A stretch of 53,830 nucleotides of DNA from MFWN01 sp964594115 (GTDB taxonomy: Archaea > Nanobdellota > Nanobdellia > Pacearchaeales > GW2011-AR1), in assembly GCA_964594115.1 (NCBI GenBank), contig CAZQLD010000007.1, forward strand, positions 1 through 53,830, in the 5' to 3' direction. Positions 1 through 8,482 of this stretch are shown here, one piece after another. Positions within the stretch are counted from its first letter, which is position 1. Every line of letters starts with the position of its first letter. Below the pieces are notes generated by a model, which did not search any database, was not told where the DNA came from, and saw nothing but the letters and a program-made list of their open reading frames with translations. Position numbers and translations under genes: made by a program.

Positions 1-327
1 ATTTAAATCAAACTGTTTTTCTTCATTAATCTTAATATTCTTGCTGTCTTTATTTTCTATTTCAATGTCTACAGAATCTTCCCCTATTGATTTTATAGTA
101 ATTTTATTTTTTTCTCCATTCATCTCTAACTGGGCTTTTTGGTTTTCTTTTAGTTCAATTGTAATTCCATTAGAAAGCTCTTCTTCTGATATTTTTTTTG
201 GAAGACTGCTTAAAAATAAGACAAGAAAAACTGCTGCTATCACAAATATTATACATAAGACTAATACAATTATTATGATTCTCTCAAGAGAGCTTTTTTG
301 AGCTTCAAGAGTGTTTTTTTCATCCAT
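1..327 (-). CDS. membrane-anchored protein, C-terminus outside window
   Basis: The reading frame is open from an ATG at 325-327 to the window edge, so 109 residues are visible and the C-terminus is missing. A charged cytoplasmic N-terminus of about 16 residues is followed by one very hydrophobic segment (about residues 17-42, rich in I, V and L). The rest is an acidic, lysine-rich, beta-prone domain that should lie outside the membrane. A GAGG Shine-Dalgarno-like site sits 5 bases before the ATG. I do not recognise the family; the layout is that of a single-pass type II membrane protein with a small extracytoplasmic domain. Confidence 0.75.
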   Translation of the reverse strand, partial: MDEKNTLEAQKSSLERIIIIVLVLCIIFVIAAVFLVLFLSSLPKKISEEELSNGITIELKENQKAQLEMNGEKNKITIKSIGEDSVDIEIENKDSKNIKINEEKQFDLN

Positions 328-368
328 TTTTCCTCTTTTTTAATATATACTATTTAAAGTTTAAAAAC

Positions 369-1052
369 TTAATTGCGTGGATGCTCCAGCCAGTATTGTG
401 GAGTAGAAATTATTTTTCCTCCTTTTTCATCTAATATAAAAGTTCCTTTTATATTTAATTGCATTTTTACAGCGCAATAAGTAAAAGTTCTTAATATTGG
501 TTTATCATTGGAAAACATATATACTGGTAAATCTTCTGCGTAGATAAGTGCAGTTGCAATAAGCTTGCAGTCTGTGTTCATTTCATTTGTTTTTCCTCTA
601 TTTCTTTTAAAAACACGATTAATTTTTGGAATTAAGAGGGAGTCTCTTTTTTTAATTTGTTCTGCATCTAAATTAATAGTTGCGTTTCTGTGTTCTTCTT
701 TTAATAATATATAAATTTTTTCTCTTGCATCTAGAAGTTCTCCTATGGCACTAATTAATGGGTTAAATTTTCTATAAGCTTCTTGAATTGTTTTTTGTAA
801 ATTTGCATATCTGTCATCTCTCTGTCTAAATTCCCGTATAACTTCTTCAATTGTTGTCCAGTTTTCCATACCTGAAAGCTTTTTTTTAAGAAAACGTAAT
901 CTAATAGCTCCGTCTTTTAAGTCACCCACATCAAGCAGGTCTCTAAGGGTTCCCCTAGCTCTTTTTTCATCAGTACGTAAATCAAAAGCACAAGTATCAA
1001 TAAACACAACGCCTTTATCCGACTCTGGGAAAAAACTAAAATAATCAACCAT
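369..1052 (-). CDS. PIN-domain protein (putative RNase)
   Basis: A 227-residue protein with PIN-fold signatures. The first acidic strand reads VFIDTCAFD (about residues 16-24), a mid-protein helix carries acidic residues, NTDCKLIATAL supplies the next conserved Asp (about 160), and YMFSNDKPILRTF gives the terminal Asn-Asp. PIN domains are Mg2+-dependent nucleases, often toxins or RNA-maturation enzymes. At 227 residues this is longer than the usual 130-residue VapC toxin, and no antitoxin-like gene sits next to it, so a housekeeping RNase is as likely as a toxin. It is divergent from the membrane-protein gene at 1126, and the A/T-rich stretch around 1077-1090 probably drives both. Confidence 0.7.
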   Translation of the reverse strand: MVDYFSFFPESDKGVVFIDTCAFDLRTDEKRARGTLRDLLDVGDLKDGAIRLRFLKKKLSGMENWTTIEEVIREFRQRDDRYANLQKTIQEAYRKFNPLISAIGELLDAREKIYILLKEEHRNATINLDAEQIKKRDSLLIPKINRVFKRNRGKTNEMNTDCKLIATALIYAEDLPVYMFSNDKPILRTFTYCAVKMQLNIKGTFILDEKGGKIISTPQYWLEHPRN

Positions 1053-1070
1053 CTTTTCAACTAGAAAAAT

Positions 1071-1086
1071 CCAAAACTTTATAATA
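1071..1086 (+). promoter_or_regulatory. archaeal BRE/TATA promoter for the 1126 gene
   Basis: CCAAAA followed by CTTTATAATA matches an archaeal BRE plus TATA box. Transcription would start about 25 bases downstream (near 1107), leaving a short leader that holds AAAGGAGG at 1114-1121 just before the ATG. The A/T-rich stretch may also serve the divergent PIN gene, whose start lies about 30 bases to the left. Confidence 0.6.
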
Positions 1087-1125
1087 TTTATTGTACTAAT
1101 ATATAATAATTAAAAGGAGGTTAAA

Positions 1126-1407
1126 ATGCCAAAGAAAAAATCCGGAAATCTTAGAAAACTTAATGCACTTAAGTTTGGTTTAGCTGGCGGAATAGTTGCA
1201 GCAATTTGTGTATTTGTAACTACTGTTTTTGTAATACTAAAACCAGATTATGGGATGCAGCATACAGGGTTTCTTAAAGACATCTACGGATTTTTAGGAT
1301 ATGATGCAACTTTATTAGGAGCAGTTTTAGGAGCTATTTATGGCTTTATTGACTGCTTTATATTCACATGGGTTTTTGCACTGGTTTATAATAAATTAAT
1401 AGGTTAA
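1126..1407 (+). CDS. small two-TM holin-like membrane protein
   Basis: A 93-residue protein with a basic N-terminus and two hydrophobic segments (about residues 18-40 and 62-88). The second segment contains GAVLGAIYGFIDCFIFTWVF and ends in YNKL. This pattern (LLGAxxGxxYGFxDxF...YNKL) matches small archaeal proteins commonly annotated as bacteriophage holin-like. Function is unknown; a role in membrane permeability is only a family label. It has a strong Shine-Dalgarno site (AAAGGAGG) at 1114-1121. It ends one base before the convergent P-type ATPase gene. Confidence 0.7.
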   Translation: MPKKKSGNLRKLNALKFGLAGGIVAAICVFVTTVFVILKPDYGMQHTGFLKDIYGFLGYDATLLGAVLGAIYGFIDCFIFTWVFALVYNKLIG

Positions 1408-3975
1408 TTACTTTAATTTTAATTTAACTATTTCTAGAATAATAAATGTAACTATACACAAACCAATTATCTTTAACCAGTCAAACAATCCTAAAAAGGT
1501 AAATTTAAAGAGGCTGTTTAAGGGAGTGTAGATAACTGCCAGGTGTAGGGCTATTGAGAGTGTGACTGCGTAAATTAGATATTTGTTTATTTTTGATTTA
1601 AAAATACTGCTTTTGGTTTTACAATTAAAAACCAGAAACATTTCAAATAAAACAGAAGTTGTAACAGCCATTGTTCTTGCTTTGCTTATATCCCCTATAT
1701 CCCAGTAAAAAGTAAGAAAGCATATTATAAATGCTAAAAACCCTGCTATAATTATAAAGCTTACTGTGTCTTTTAATATCCCTTCTTTAGCTGGTTTGCG
1801 TTTCATTACATCTTCTTCTGCGTGTTCTGTTGATAAAGCTAGAGCAGGGAAAGAGTCTGTTATGAGATTAAGCCATAAGATTTGTAATGGTAATAGAGGC
1901 AAGAGTGCTGAATCTCGAAATACTATTAGGACAAATAAAATTAAAGTAATTTCATTTGTGTTGGCACTTAACATGTATTTTATAAATTTCTTAATATTGT
2001 CATATACTCTTCTTCCTTCTTTGACTGATTTGACAATAGAGGAAAAGTCATTATCCAATAAGATTATATCACTTGAATCTTTTGCAACATCTGTTCCTCT
2101 TCCTACTGCTATTCCAATATCAGCTTTTTTAAGAGCAGGGGCATCATTTATTCCATCACCTGTTACTGCAACAATCTCTTCATTTTGTTTTAAAATATTA
2201 ACTATTCTTAATTTATCTTCTGGGCTTACTCGCGCAAAAATAGCTGTTTTATAAACTTCCTTGCTAAGTTTGTCATCTGACATTTTTTTTAGTTTTGATG
2301 ATTCTATTGTTTTACCTTTTAGACCAATTTCTTCTCCAACAGCTTTTGCAGTAAGAGCAGAATCTCCTGTAATCATGATAACTTTGATTCCTGCTTCTTC
2401 ACACTTTTCTATAGCTTTTTTGACCTCTTTTCTTGGAGGGTCAATCATTCCCTGCAAGCCTACAAATATAAGATTTCTTTCTGCTTTTTCTTGTGTTACC
2501 TCTTTTGAGGTCACAATTGTTTTATATGCAAAAGCTAATATACGCATTCCTTGAGATGCCATCTTTGCATAGTCCCGTAGAATCTCTCCTCCTCTTTTTT
2601 CATCAATTTTTCTTATTTTTCCATTAATTAGCTCCATATTGCATCTTTTAATGACGATTTCAGGAGCACCTTTAACATAACTTATCAATTCTTTGTTTTG
2701 TCTTATTATAGACATAATTTTTCTTTCTGAAGAAAAAGGGAATTCTTTAATTCTGGATTGTTTTTCTGTTTCTTGTTTTTTATCTAATCCAAAATCCTTT
2801 CCTGCTAATAATAGTGCTTTTTCTGTTGGGTCTCCTATAAGATACTCTTTATTGCCATCTTTTTCTAGTCTTGCATTATTGCATAAAATTCCTATTTCAA
2901 ATAATAACTTTGTTTCTTTATTTTTTTTGAATTTGTCTGTTATTTCATTATTAACATAAATCCTTTTAACCTGCATTTTTTCTTCTGTTATTGTGCCTGT
3001 TTTATCAGTGCAAATAAAAGTTGCTCTTCCCAGGGTTTCTGCTGCAGGAAGTTTTCTTATTAAACTATTTACTTTTAGCATTCTTTGTGTTGCTAATGCC
3101 AAGGTTATTGTTATTACTGCTGGCAGGCCCTCAGGTATAGCAGAAACAGCTAAACTAACTGCTGTCATAAATATTGAAAATTTTTCAAATCCAAGAAGAA
3201 TCCCGAGTGCACTGATGATGACAATTATGCTTATAGCTATAATTCCGATTTTTTTCGCAAAATTATCTAGTTTTTCTTTTAAAGGGTTTTTTTCCTGCTT
3301 GATTTTCTGAACCATCTCTGCTATTTTCCCAAATTCTGTTTTCATTCCAGTGGAAACTACTAAGGCTTCTCCTTTCCCTTTTACAACATCTGTTCCTTGA
3401 TACAGCATGTTTGTTCTGTCTGCAAGTACAACTTCTAGTTTCAGGGTAGAAGGTCTTTTGTCTTCAGCAACACTTTCCCCTGTTAATGCTGCTTCACTAA
3501 CTTGTAAGCTTTCACAGGACAAAATCCTAGCATCTGCCATAATTTTATCTCCTTCAGTCAAAACCAAAATATCTCCAGGAACAATTTCCCTTGCATCTAT
3601 TTCTTTAATTTTTCCATTTCTTAAAACAGCTGCCTTAGGAACGAGTATTTGTTTTAGTTTTTCAATTGCTTTTTCTGCTTTATATTCCTGAAAAAATCCA
3701 AACAAGCTGTTTAATACAATTATAGCTAATATAAGAGAGAAATCAAGCCAGTGTCCAAGCAATACAGAGATTATAGCTGCTATAAATAAAATTATTATAA
3801 GAAAAGAAGTGAACTGCCTGAATAGGATTTTTAAGGCATTCAGTTTTCTTATTTTTTTAAGTTCATTTTTACCGTATTTTTTTAATCTTATTGCAGCCTC
3901 TTTTTCAGCAAGTCCTTTTTCAGTTGTCTTTAATTGCTTTAATAAGTCATCCTCTTTTGGGGTGTGCCATTCCAT
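1408..3975 (-). CDS. P-type cation-transporting ATPase (Ca2+ pump-like, P2)
   Basis: An 855-residue P-type ATPase with all catalytic landmarks: TGES actuator loop at 165-168, PEGLP in M4 at 281-285, the phosphorylated Asp in DKTGT at 324-328, the KGAPE nucleotide-binding motif at 435-439, TGDS near 537 and the hinge TGDGINDAPA at 605-614. The N-terminus is the cation-ATPase type. M4 SAIPEGLP and M6 NLITDSFPA (703-711) resemble SERCA and bacterial Ca2+ pumps, so Ca2+ (or Mn2+) export driven by ATP is the best guess. There are about ten membrane segments (the first two at about 52-72 and 77-95). The length is normal for the family. It is convergent with the holin-like gene and divergent from the ATPase gene at 4036. 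Confidence 0.93.
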   Translation of the reverse strand: MEWHTPKEDDLLKQLKTTEKGLAEKEAAIRLKKYGKNELKKIRKLNALKILFRQFTSFLIIILFIAAIISVLLGHWLDFSLILAIIVLNSLFGFFQEYKAEKAIEKLKQILVPKAAVLRNGKIKEIDAREIVPGDILVLTEGDKIMADARILSCESLQVSEAALTGESVAEDKRPSTLKLEVVLADRTNMLYQGTDVVKGKGEALVVSTGMKTEFGKIAEMVQKIKQEKNPLKEKLDNFAKKIGIIAISIIVIISALGILLGFEKFSIFMTAVSLAVSAIPEGLPAVITITLALATQRMLKVNSLIRKLPAAETLGRATFICTDKTGTITEEKMQVKRIYVNNEITDKFKKNKETKLLFEIGILCNNARLEKDGNKEYLIGDPTEKALLLAGKDFGLDKKQETEKQSRIKEFPFSSERKIMSIIRQNKELISYVKGAPEIVIKRCNMELINGKIRKIDEKRGGEILRDYAKMASQGMRILAFAYKTIVTSKEVTQEKAERNLIFVGLQGMIDPPRKEVKKAIEKCEEAGIKVIMITGDSALTAKAVGEEIGLKGKTIESSKLKKMSDDKLSKEVYKTAIFARVSPEDKLRIVNILKQNEEIVAVTGDGINDAPALKKADIGIAVGRGTDVAKDSSDIILLDNDFSSIVKSVKEGRRVYDNIKKFIKYMLSANTNEITLILFVLIVFRDSALLPLLPLQILWLNLITDSFPALALSTEHAEEDVMKRKPAKEGILKDTVSFIIIAGFLAFIICFLTFYWDIGDISKARTMAVTTSVLFEMFLVFNCKTKSSIFKSKINKYLIYAVTLSIALHLAVIYTPLNSLFKFTFLGLFDWLKIIGLCIVTFIILEIVKLKLK

Positions 3976-4035
3976 GTGGAAATAAAGGAAGAGAGGTATA
4001 AAAAGGTTATTAAACTCTTCTGAATTTCTTTAGCT

Positions 4036-4839
4036 ATGGCAGGAAAAAGAAAGAAACCCTCTTTAATGTGGAAACTTGTTAAGCTACCTTTTGTTGGATT
4101 AGGAAAGGTTGTTATTTATATTTATGAGACAAGTAAAAAAAATGCAGAAAAAGCTGCAGCGCAGAGAAAACTTAATCAGTCAAGAGTATATACAGCAGAG
4201 CCGAAATTTGACCAGTTTAGTATTATTGAAACAGTTTCAGGAGATTATAATTATACTGAAAAAAGGATTTTTGATGATTCTTTAATTATGCTCATATTTG
4301 GGAAAAGGGGAAGTGGAAAAAGTGCTCTTGGATTTAAATTATTAGAGAATATTCACAGTAAAACAAGAAGAAAGTGCTATGCTCTTGGAATTCAGCAAGA
4401 CAAAATGCCTAAATGGATTGCATCTATTGATGATATAGAGAAAGTTCCAAACGGAGGGGTTATTTTAATTGATGAGGGAGCTATTTCATTTGGCTCACGG
4501 AATAGCATGTCAGCAAAAAATAAAGAATTAAGTAATTTATTAACTATCGCAAGGCATAAAAACCTGACTCTTTTGTTTGTTACCCAAAATACAGGCCTTA
4601 TTGATAAGAATATCCTTGCTTTAACAGACGCGCTTCTTATTAAAGAAGGCAGTCTTTTGCAAATGGAAATGGAAAGAAAAGAAGTTAAGAAGTTTTATGA
4701 TAAAGCTAATGATTTCTTGAAATTTGCTGAAGGTGATAAGAAAAAATATTTTTATTTAATTGATAGTGATTTTGAGGGGGTTTTGTCTCATAATCTTCCG
4801 TCATTTTGGACAAGCGGATTAAGCAAGAATCAGGGTTAA
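4036..4839 (+). CDS. P-loop ATPase of the Zot/HerA-FtsK-like type
   Basis: A 267-residue protein with Walker A GKRGSGKS at 89-96, Walker B VILIDEG at 142-148, and VTQNTGLIDKNIL near 192, a sensor-like strand after the ATPase core. The hydrophobic stretch at about 16-31 with basic flanks suggests membrane association. The overall layout resembles Zot-like and small HerA/FtsK-related ATPases found in filamentous phages, archaeal viruses and DPANN chromosomes, where they package or translocate DNA or assist secretion. No virion genes are nearby, so a cellular role is possible. It starts with ATG 60 bases from the divergent P-type ATPase gene. Confidence 0.65.
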   Translation: MAGKRKKPSLMWKLVKLPFVGLGKVVIYIYETSKKNAEKAAAQRKLNQSRVYTAEPKFDQFSIIETVSGDYNYTEKRIFDDSLIMLIFGKRGSGKSALGFKLLENIHSKTRRKCYALGIQQDKMPKWIASIDDIEKVPNGGVILIDEGAISFGSRNSMSAKNKELSNLLTIARHKNLTLLFVTQNTGLIDKNILALTDALLIKEGSLLQMEMERKEVKKFYDKANDFLKFAEGDKKKYFYLIDSDFEGVLSHNLPSFWTSGLSKNQG

Positions 4840-4845
4840 GTTTTA

Positions 4846-4876
4846 GTTTTCTTCTATTGATAGAAGATTAGAAAAC
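4846..4876. terminator. inverted repeat after the ATPase gene
   Basis: TCTTCTA-TTGA-TAGAAGA forms a 7-bp stem with a 4-base loop (4850-4867), flanked by GTTTTC and GAAAAC that could extend the pairing. It sits 10 bases after the stop codon and overlaps the upstream edge of the gapA promoter. It could act as a terminator or as an operator; the sequence alone does not decide. Confidence 0.35.
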
Positions 4877-4885
4877 TTTATAAGT
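4876..4885 (+). promoter_or_regulatory. TATA box for gapA
   Basis: CTTTATAAGT preceded by GAAAA is a good archaeal BRE/TATA pair. Transcription would start near 4905, giving a leader of about 45 bases with an AGAGGC ribosome-binding site just before the ATG at 4950. Confidence 0.6.
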
Positions 4886-4949
4886 TTGAGTTTTCTTTTT
4901 AAAAAAGAAAAGCTCTGAAAGAAAAATAAAAAACAAAAAAAGAGGCAGA

Positions 4950-5939
4950 ATGAAAATAGCTATTAATGGTCTAGGTAGAATTGGCAGACTTGTCTTAAAG
5001 ATTGGTTTAGAAAGAGGACTGAATATAGCAGCTGTAAATGATTTAACAGACGCAGAAACTCTGGCTTATCTTATAAAACATGACTCTGTTTATGGGAATT
5101 ATAGCAAGAGTGTAGAAGCAGGAAAAGATTTTTTGAAAATTGATGGAAAGAGAATACCTATTTTCGCAGAACCAGATCCAAGAAAATTGCCCTGGAAAAA
5201 ACTTAAGGTGAATCGGGTTGTGGAATCAACAGGGGCTTTTACAGACAGAGAAGGGGCTGTAAAACATTTGAAAGCAGGTTGTAAGAAGGTTATTATTTCT
5301 GCTCCAGCGAAAAGTCCTGATATTACAGTAGTTTTAGGAGTAAATCACGAAAAACTAGAAAGAGAACATGAAATTATATCTATGGCATCTTGCACTACAA
5401 ACTGTCTTGCACCAGTAGCTAAGGTTTTAAATGATTATTTTGGAATAAAAAGAGGATTTATGACAACTGTTCATGCGTATACAACAAGCCAAAATATTCT
5501 TGATTTGCCTCACAAGAACCTAAGAAGAGGTAGAGCCGCTGCTGTAAATATTGTGCCAACAACTTCAGGAGCAACAACTGCAGTTTGTGAGGTTATTCCA
5601 GAGTTAAGAGGGAAATTAGATGGACTCGCATTAAGGGTCCCTGTTGCTTGCGGCAGTATAGTAGATTTTGTTGCTGAATTAAAGAAAGAAACAACAAAAG
5701 AACAAGTTAATAATGTTCTGAAAAAGGTAGCTTCTGGGGAATTAAAAGGAATTTTGCAATACACAGAAGATGAACTTGTTTCTTCTGATATTATGGGAAA
5801 CACACATAGTGCTATTGTAGATGGATTGTCAACCCAGGTAATTGGGGGCACAGGAAATTTGGTTAAGGTTTTAGCTTGGTATGATAATGAGTATGGCTAT
5901 AGCTGGAGAATGGTTGATTTACTTAAATTTTTAAAATAA
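4950..5939 (+). CDS. gapA: glyceraldehyde-3-phosphate dehydrogenase, bacterial type I
   Basis: A 329-residue phosphorylating GAPDH, converting glyceraldehyde 3-phosphate plus NAD+ and phosphate to 1,3-bisphosphoglycerate. NAD-binding NGLGRIGR lies at 6-13, an Asp at 31 (ND) fits NAD preference, the catalytic loop SCTTNC at 147-152 holds Cys148, HAY near 176 supplies the base, and the C-terminal WYDNEYGYSWRM is typical. Full length. This is the bacterial/eukaryal class I enzyme and not the archaeal class II enzyme, so it was probably acquired from bacteria, as is common in DPANN genomes. It stands alone with its own promoter, but belongs functionally with pgk, aldolase and TIM in this window. 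Confidence 0.96.
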   Translation: MKIAINGLGRIGRLVLKIGLERGLNIAAVNDLTDAETLAYLIKHDSVYGNYSKSVEAGKDFLKIDGKRIPIFAEPDPRKLPWKKLKVNRVVESTGAFTDREGAVKHLKAGCKKVIISAPAKSPDITVVLGVNHEKLEREHEIISMASCTTNCLAPVAKVLNDYFGIKRGFMTTVHAYTTSQNILDLPHKNLRRGRAAAVNIVPTTSGATTAVCEVIPELRGKLDGLALRVPVACGSIVDFVAELKKETTKEQVNNVLKKVASGELKGILQYTEDELVSSDIMGNTHSAIVDGLSTQVIGGTGNLVKVLAWYDNEYGYSWRMVDLLKFLK

Positions 5940-5940
5940 G

Positions 5941-6363
5941 TTAAAATACTTCAAATCTTTTGTGAGTTTCTTTGTGGTCATAATAGTTTGCAAAGTTATG
6001 TTCTGGAAGAAAGTGGCCTTTAGTTTCTAAATGACGCTGGATAGATGTAGAATCAACAATAAAACCCAGTGTATAAGGATTACACAAGATTTCTTCTACT
6101 TTTCTAAATGCGCTCTCGCCATAGTCTTGCCCTTTTACATTATCACATTTGATTTCTAGTTGCCCATCATTCTTTAGCGCAAATGAAAAAAAGATCTTTT
6201 CAAGAAAAGCATATACCTTGCCATTGGTTTTGAGATGCCTACTGAAATATTCTAAACATATTTTTCTTTGTAATTCTGCTATAGTCGGGTTACCTTTAGG
6301 GGCTGTGAGGGTCATCCTGTTAATAACATCAAAAGGTTTTTTATAAAGATTTATGTGCTCCAT
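5941..6363 (-). CDS. hypothetical protein
   Basis: A 140-residue soluble protein that I do not recognise. The middle (about 45-75) is mixed alpha/beta with KVYAFLEKIFFSF and LEIKCD strands, and the C-terminus is rich in His and aromatic residues (HNFANYYDHKETHKRF). There is no signal peptide or membrane segment. It is convergent with gapA, ending one base after it. The coding frame is long for such AT-rich DNA and has an upstream A/T-rich promoter region, so it is probably real. Confidence 0.6.
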   Translation of the reverse strand: MEHINLYKKPFDVINRMTLTAPKGNPTIAELQRKICLEYFSRHLKTNGKVYAFLEKIFFSFALKNDGQLEIKCDNVKGQDYGESAFRKVEEILCNPYTLGFIVDSTSIQRHLETKGHFLPEHNFANYYDHKETHKRFEVF

Positions 6364-6455
6364 AAGATTTATAATATCTTAAAACTTTCTTTTTTAGAAA
6401 AAAAGAGACATTTAGAAAGAAAAAACTAAGAAAGAATTTTTAAAAAAGAGGAAAA

Positions 6456-7301
6456 ATGAACTTAAGATATATAGATTCAATAAAAGGAGCTAGTTTAGCA
6501 TTTGTAATTTTTGTACTGGCTGTCTTGTATATTCCTGGAGTTGGTCCTTCTCAGGAAGTTGAGAATATCTTAACTATTAGTACTTTTTTGTTTGCGATTT
6601 TAGCTGGTTTTTTTATTTCAAGATTAGGTAAAAGATATGATCAAATGAGGTTGGCGATTGGGGAAGAAGATGCTCTTTTTTTATCTTTTTATAAAAACTG
6701 TCAGATATATGGAAAACAGTTTTCAGATAAAATAAAAGAGCTTATAGATAAATATTATATTATTTGTTATGATTTTGTTGTAGGTAAAGCTTATAAACCA
6801 GGTTCAAAATATTTTTTACAAATGTGGGACGAGGTGATTAATATTAGGAAATATAGAAGAGATGTTTCTTATCAGGTTCTTTTACAGGATTTAGAGGGTT
6901 TAGAGAGAGTGAGAAATCTTTCTTCAGCACTTCATGAAGAAAAATTAAGTGTAGGGCAGTGGGCTATTTTAGTATTTCTTTCTGGTATTATTTTATTTAG
7001 TATATTTTATTTGAAAACAGGTGCCTTGTATTCTCAGATTATAACAGTATTACTTTCAACTGTCTTAGTGCTTGTTTTATTAATAACAAGAGACTTGCAA
7101 AACTATATGTTTGGAGGAAAATCTTTATTAGAAGAATCTGGAGAAGAGGTATTTGAGTTTATAGGAAAGAAAAGATATTATAATCACTATATGCTGAGAA
7201 AAGGGATAAATAAAGTTCCAAAAAATATCAAGGAATACAGGCTTGGCTTGCATAAGCCTGGTGACGAGAAATTTGATATTAAAAATGTGAGAATAGAGTA
7301 A
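6456..7301 (+). CDS. four-TM membrane protein, DUF4239/bestrophin-like layout
   Basis: A 281-residue protein with two pairs of membrane segments: about residues 11-27 and 38-55, then 167-186 and 192-210. A cytoplasmic helical domain of about 110 residues lies between the pairs and a basic 70-residue tail follows. This 2+2 layout with ISRLGKRYDQMR after TM2 resembles DUF4239-type (bestrophin-related) proteins, but no decisive motif is visible. It has a GAGG ribosome-binding site and the downstream thioredoxin-reductase gene starts one base after its stop, so the two are co-transcribed. Confidence 0.65.
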   Translation: MNLRYIDSIKGASLAFVIFVLAVLYIPGVGPSQEVENILTISTFLFAILAGFFISRLGKRYDQMRLAIGEEDALFLSFYKNCQIYGKQFSDKIKELIDKYYIICYDFVVGKAYKPGSKYFLQMWDEVINIRKYRRDVSYQVLLQDLEGLERVRNLSSALHEEKLSVGQWAILVFLSGIILFSIFYLKTGALYSQIITVLLSTVLVLVLLITRDLQNYMFGGKSLLEESGEEVFEFIGKKRYYNHYMLRKGINKVPKNIKEYRLGLHKPGDEKFDIKNVRIE

Positions 7302-7302
7302 A

Positions 7303-8217
7303 ATGTATGATTTAATTATAATCGGAGCAGGCCCGGCAGGAATGACTGCTGCAATTTATGCTGCCCGAAGAAAAATTAAGTTTGTAATTTTAAGTATAGA
7401 TATTGGAGGACAGATGGGTTGGAGTTCTGAAGTAGATAATTATCCTGGTGTTCCTGATCAAACAGGAATTGCATTAACTAAAAGATTTCAGGAGCATTTG
7501 AGAGATTATAATATTAAGATTAAAACTGAAGAGGTTCTGAAAATCGAAAAAAAAAGAAAAATTTGTGTTATAAAAACAAAGAAGAACCTTTATGAGAGTA
7601 AAGCTGTAATTATCGCTTCTGGTAAAAAACCTAGAAAGCTGGGGGTTTCTGGAGAAGAAGAACTTACAGGAAAAGGAATAAGTTATTGCGCAACCTGCGA
7701 CGCAACTCTTTATGAGGATAAGATTGTAGCAGTTATTGGCGGGGGGAATTCAGGATTAGAAGCTGCTTTATTTTTAAGTAAATATGCAAAAAAAGTTTAT
7801 ATATTAGATATAATGCCAGAACTTGGGGGAGAGCCTTATTTAAAAGATAAAGTAATGGAAGATAGAAAGATTAAAGTTATAACTGGAGCAAAGATAATCA
7901 AACTTTTAGGAGACAATATTGTTTCTGGACTAAAATACGAAAAAGAGGGAAAAACAAAAGGACTAAAAGTAGGGGGAGTTTTTGTTGAAATTGGTTTAAT
8001 AACAGAAGCAAATTTTACAAATGTTAAGAAAAATAAATGGAATGAAATAATGATTTTTAGAAGCACAAAGACGCACGAAGAAAACCTTACTAGCTTGTCT
8101 GGAATTTTTGCTGCGGGTGATTGTACAGACATCCCTACTAAGCAGATAGTTGTTGCAGCAGGAGAAGGAGCAAAAGCAGCTCTCGCAGCATTTGATTATA
8201 TTCATAGGTGGAAATAA
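7303..8217 (+). CDS. trxB: thioredoxin reductase-like flavoprotein
   Basis: A 304-residue FAD protein. GAGPAGMTAA (8-17) binds FAD, CATC at 129-132 is the redox-active disulfide, GGGNSGLEAA (146-155) is the second Rossmann motif and GIFAAGDC near the C-terminus closes the FAD site. Length and order match low-molecular-weight thioredoxin reductases. The basic HRRxxxR motif that normally grips the NADPH phosphate is missing; that stretch reads ILDIMPELGG (168-177), with an Asp that would favour NADH or another donor. No thioredoxin gene is adjacent. It is preceded by the membrane-protein gene (1-base gap) and followed by a DUF5654-like gene after one base. Confidence 0.9.
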   Translation: MYDLIIIGAGPAGMTAAIYAARRKIKFVILSIDIGGQMGWSSEVDNYPGVPDQTGIALTKRFQEHLRDYNIKIKTEEVLKIEKKRKICVIKTKKNLYESKAVIIASGKKPRKLGVSGEEELTGKGISYCATCDATLYEDKIVAVIGGGNSGLEAALFLSKYAKKVYILDIMPELGGEPYLKDKVMEDRKIKVITGAKIIKLLGDNIVSGLKYEKEGKTKGLKVGGVFVEIGLITEANFTNVKKNKWNEIMIFRSTKTHEENLTSLSGIFAAGDCTDIPTKQIVVAAGEGAKAALAAFDYIHRWK

Positions 8218-8218
8218 A

Positions 8219-8482
8219 ATGGCTAAAATTACTGTTGGAGGAATTATAAAAACATCTATTGTAACTGCCTTTACAATAGCTACTGCTTTGATATGGAAAG
8301 ATGTCATCGTGGAATCAATAGAACTAATTTTCCCGGCTGAGCAGCTTCTCTATAAGTTTCTTACAGCCATTCTTGCTACTGTAATAACTGTAATTGCTAT
8401 ATATATAATCTTAAAGACACAGAAAGAAACAGAAGTTGTTTTGGGCAAATTTAAAAATGGGAGAAAAATTAAGAAGCAATGA
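8219..8482 (+). CDS. DUF5654-like two-TM protein
   Basis: An 87-residue protein starting at ATG 8219, one base after the trxB stop. A longer frame from 8150 overlaps trxB and was not chosen. Two hydrophobic segments (about residues 10-27 and 45-67) flank WKDVIVESIELIFPAE. The segment IVTAFTIATALIWKDVI matches the archaeal DUF5654 pattern. Its function is unknown. The last four bases overlap the start of the phosphoglycerate kinase gene (ATGA), so it is translationally coupled in the trxB-pgk transcript. Confidence 0.7.
   Translation: MAKITVGGIIKTSIVTAFTIATALIWKDVIVESIELIFPAEQLLYKFLTAILATVITVIAIYIILKTQKETEVVLGKFKNGRKIKKQ

Noticed and set aside
369..1052. Toxin-antitoxin pair
   Set aside because: The PIN protein has no adjacent antitoxin-like gene; the neighbour at 1126 is a membrane protein in the opposite direction.
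1766..3691. Several plus-strand open frames opposite the P-type ATPase gene
   Set aside because: They mirror a well-supported 855-residue gene, are hydrophobic or low complexity by reverse translation of its membrane segments, and have no promoters.
7836..8307. Minus-strand frames over trxB and the DUF5654-like gene
   Set aside because: They overlap two well-supported coding genes and lack any domain or ribosome-binding site.
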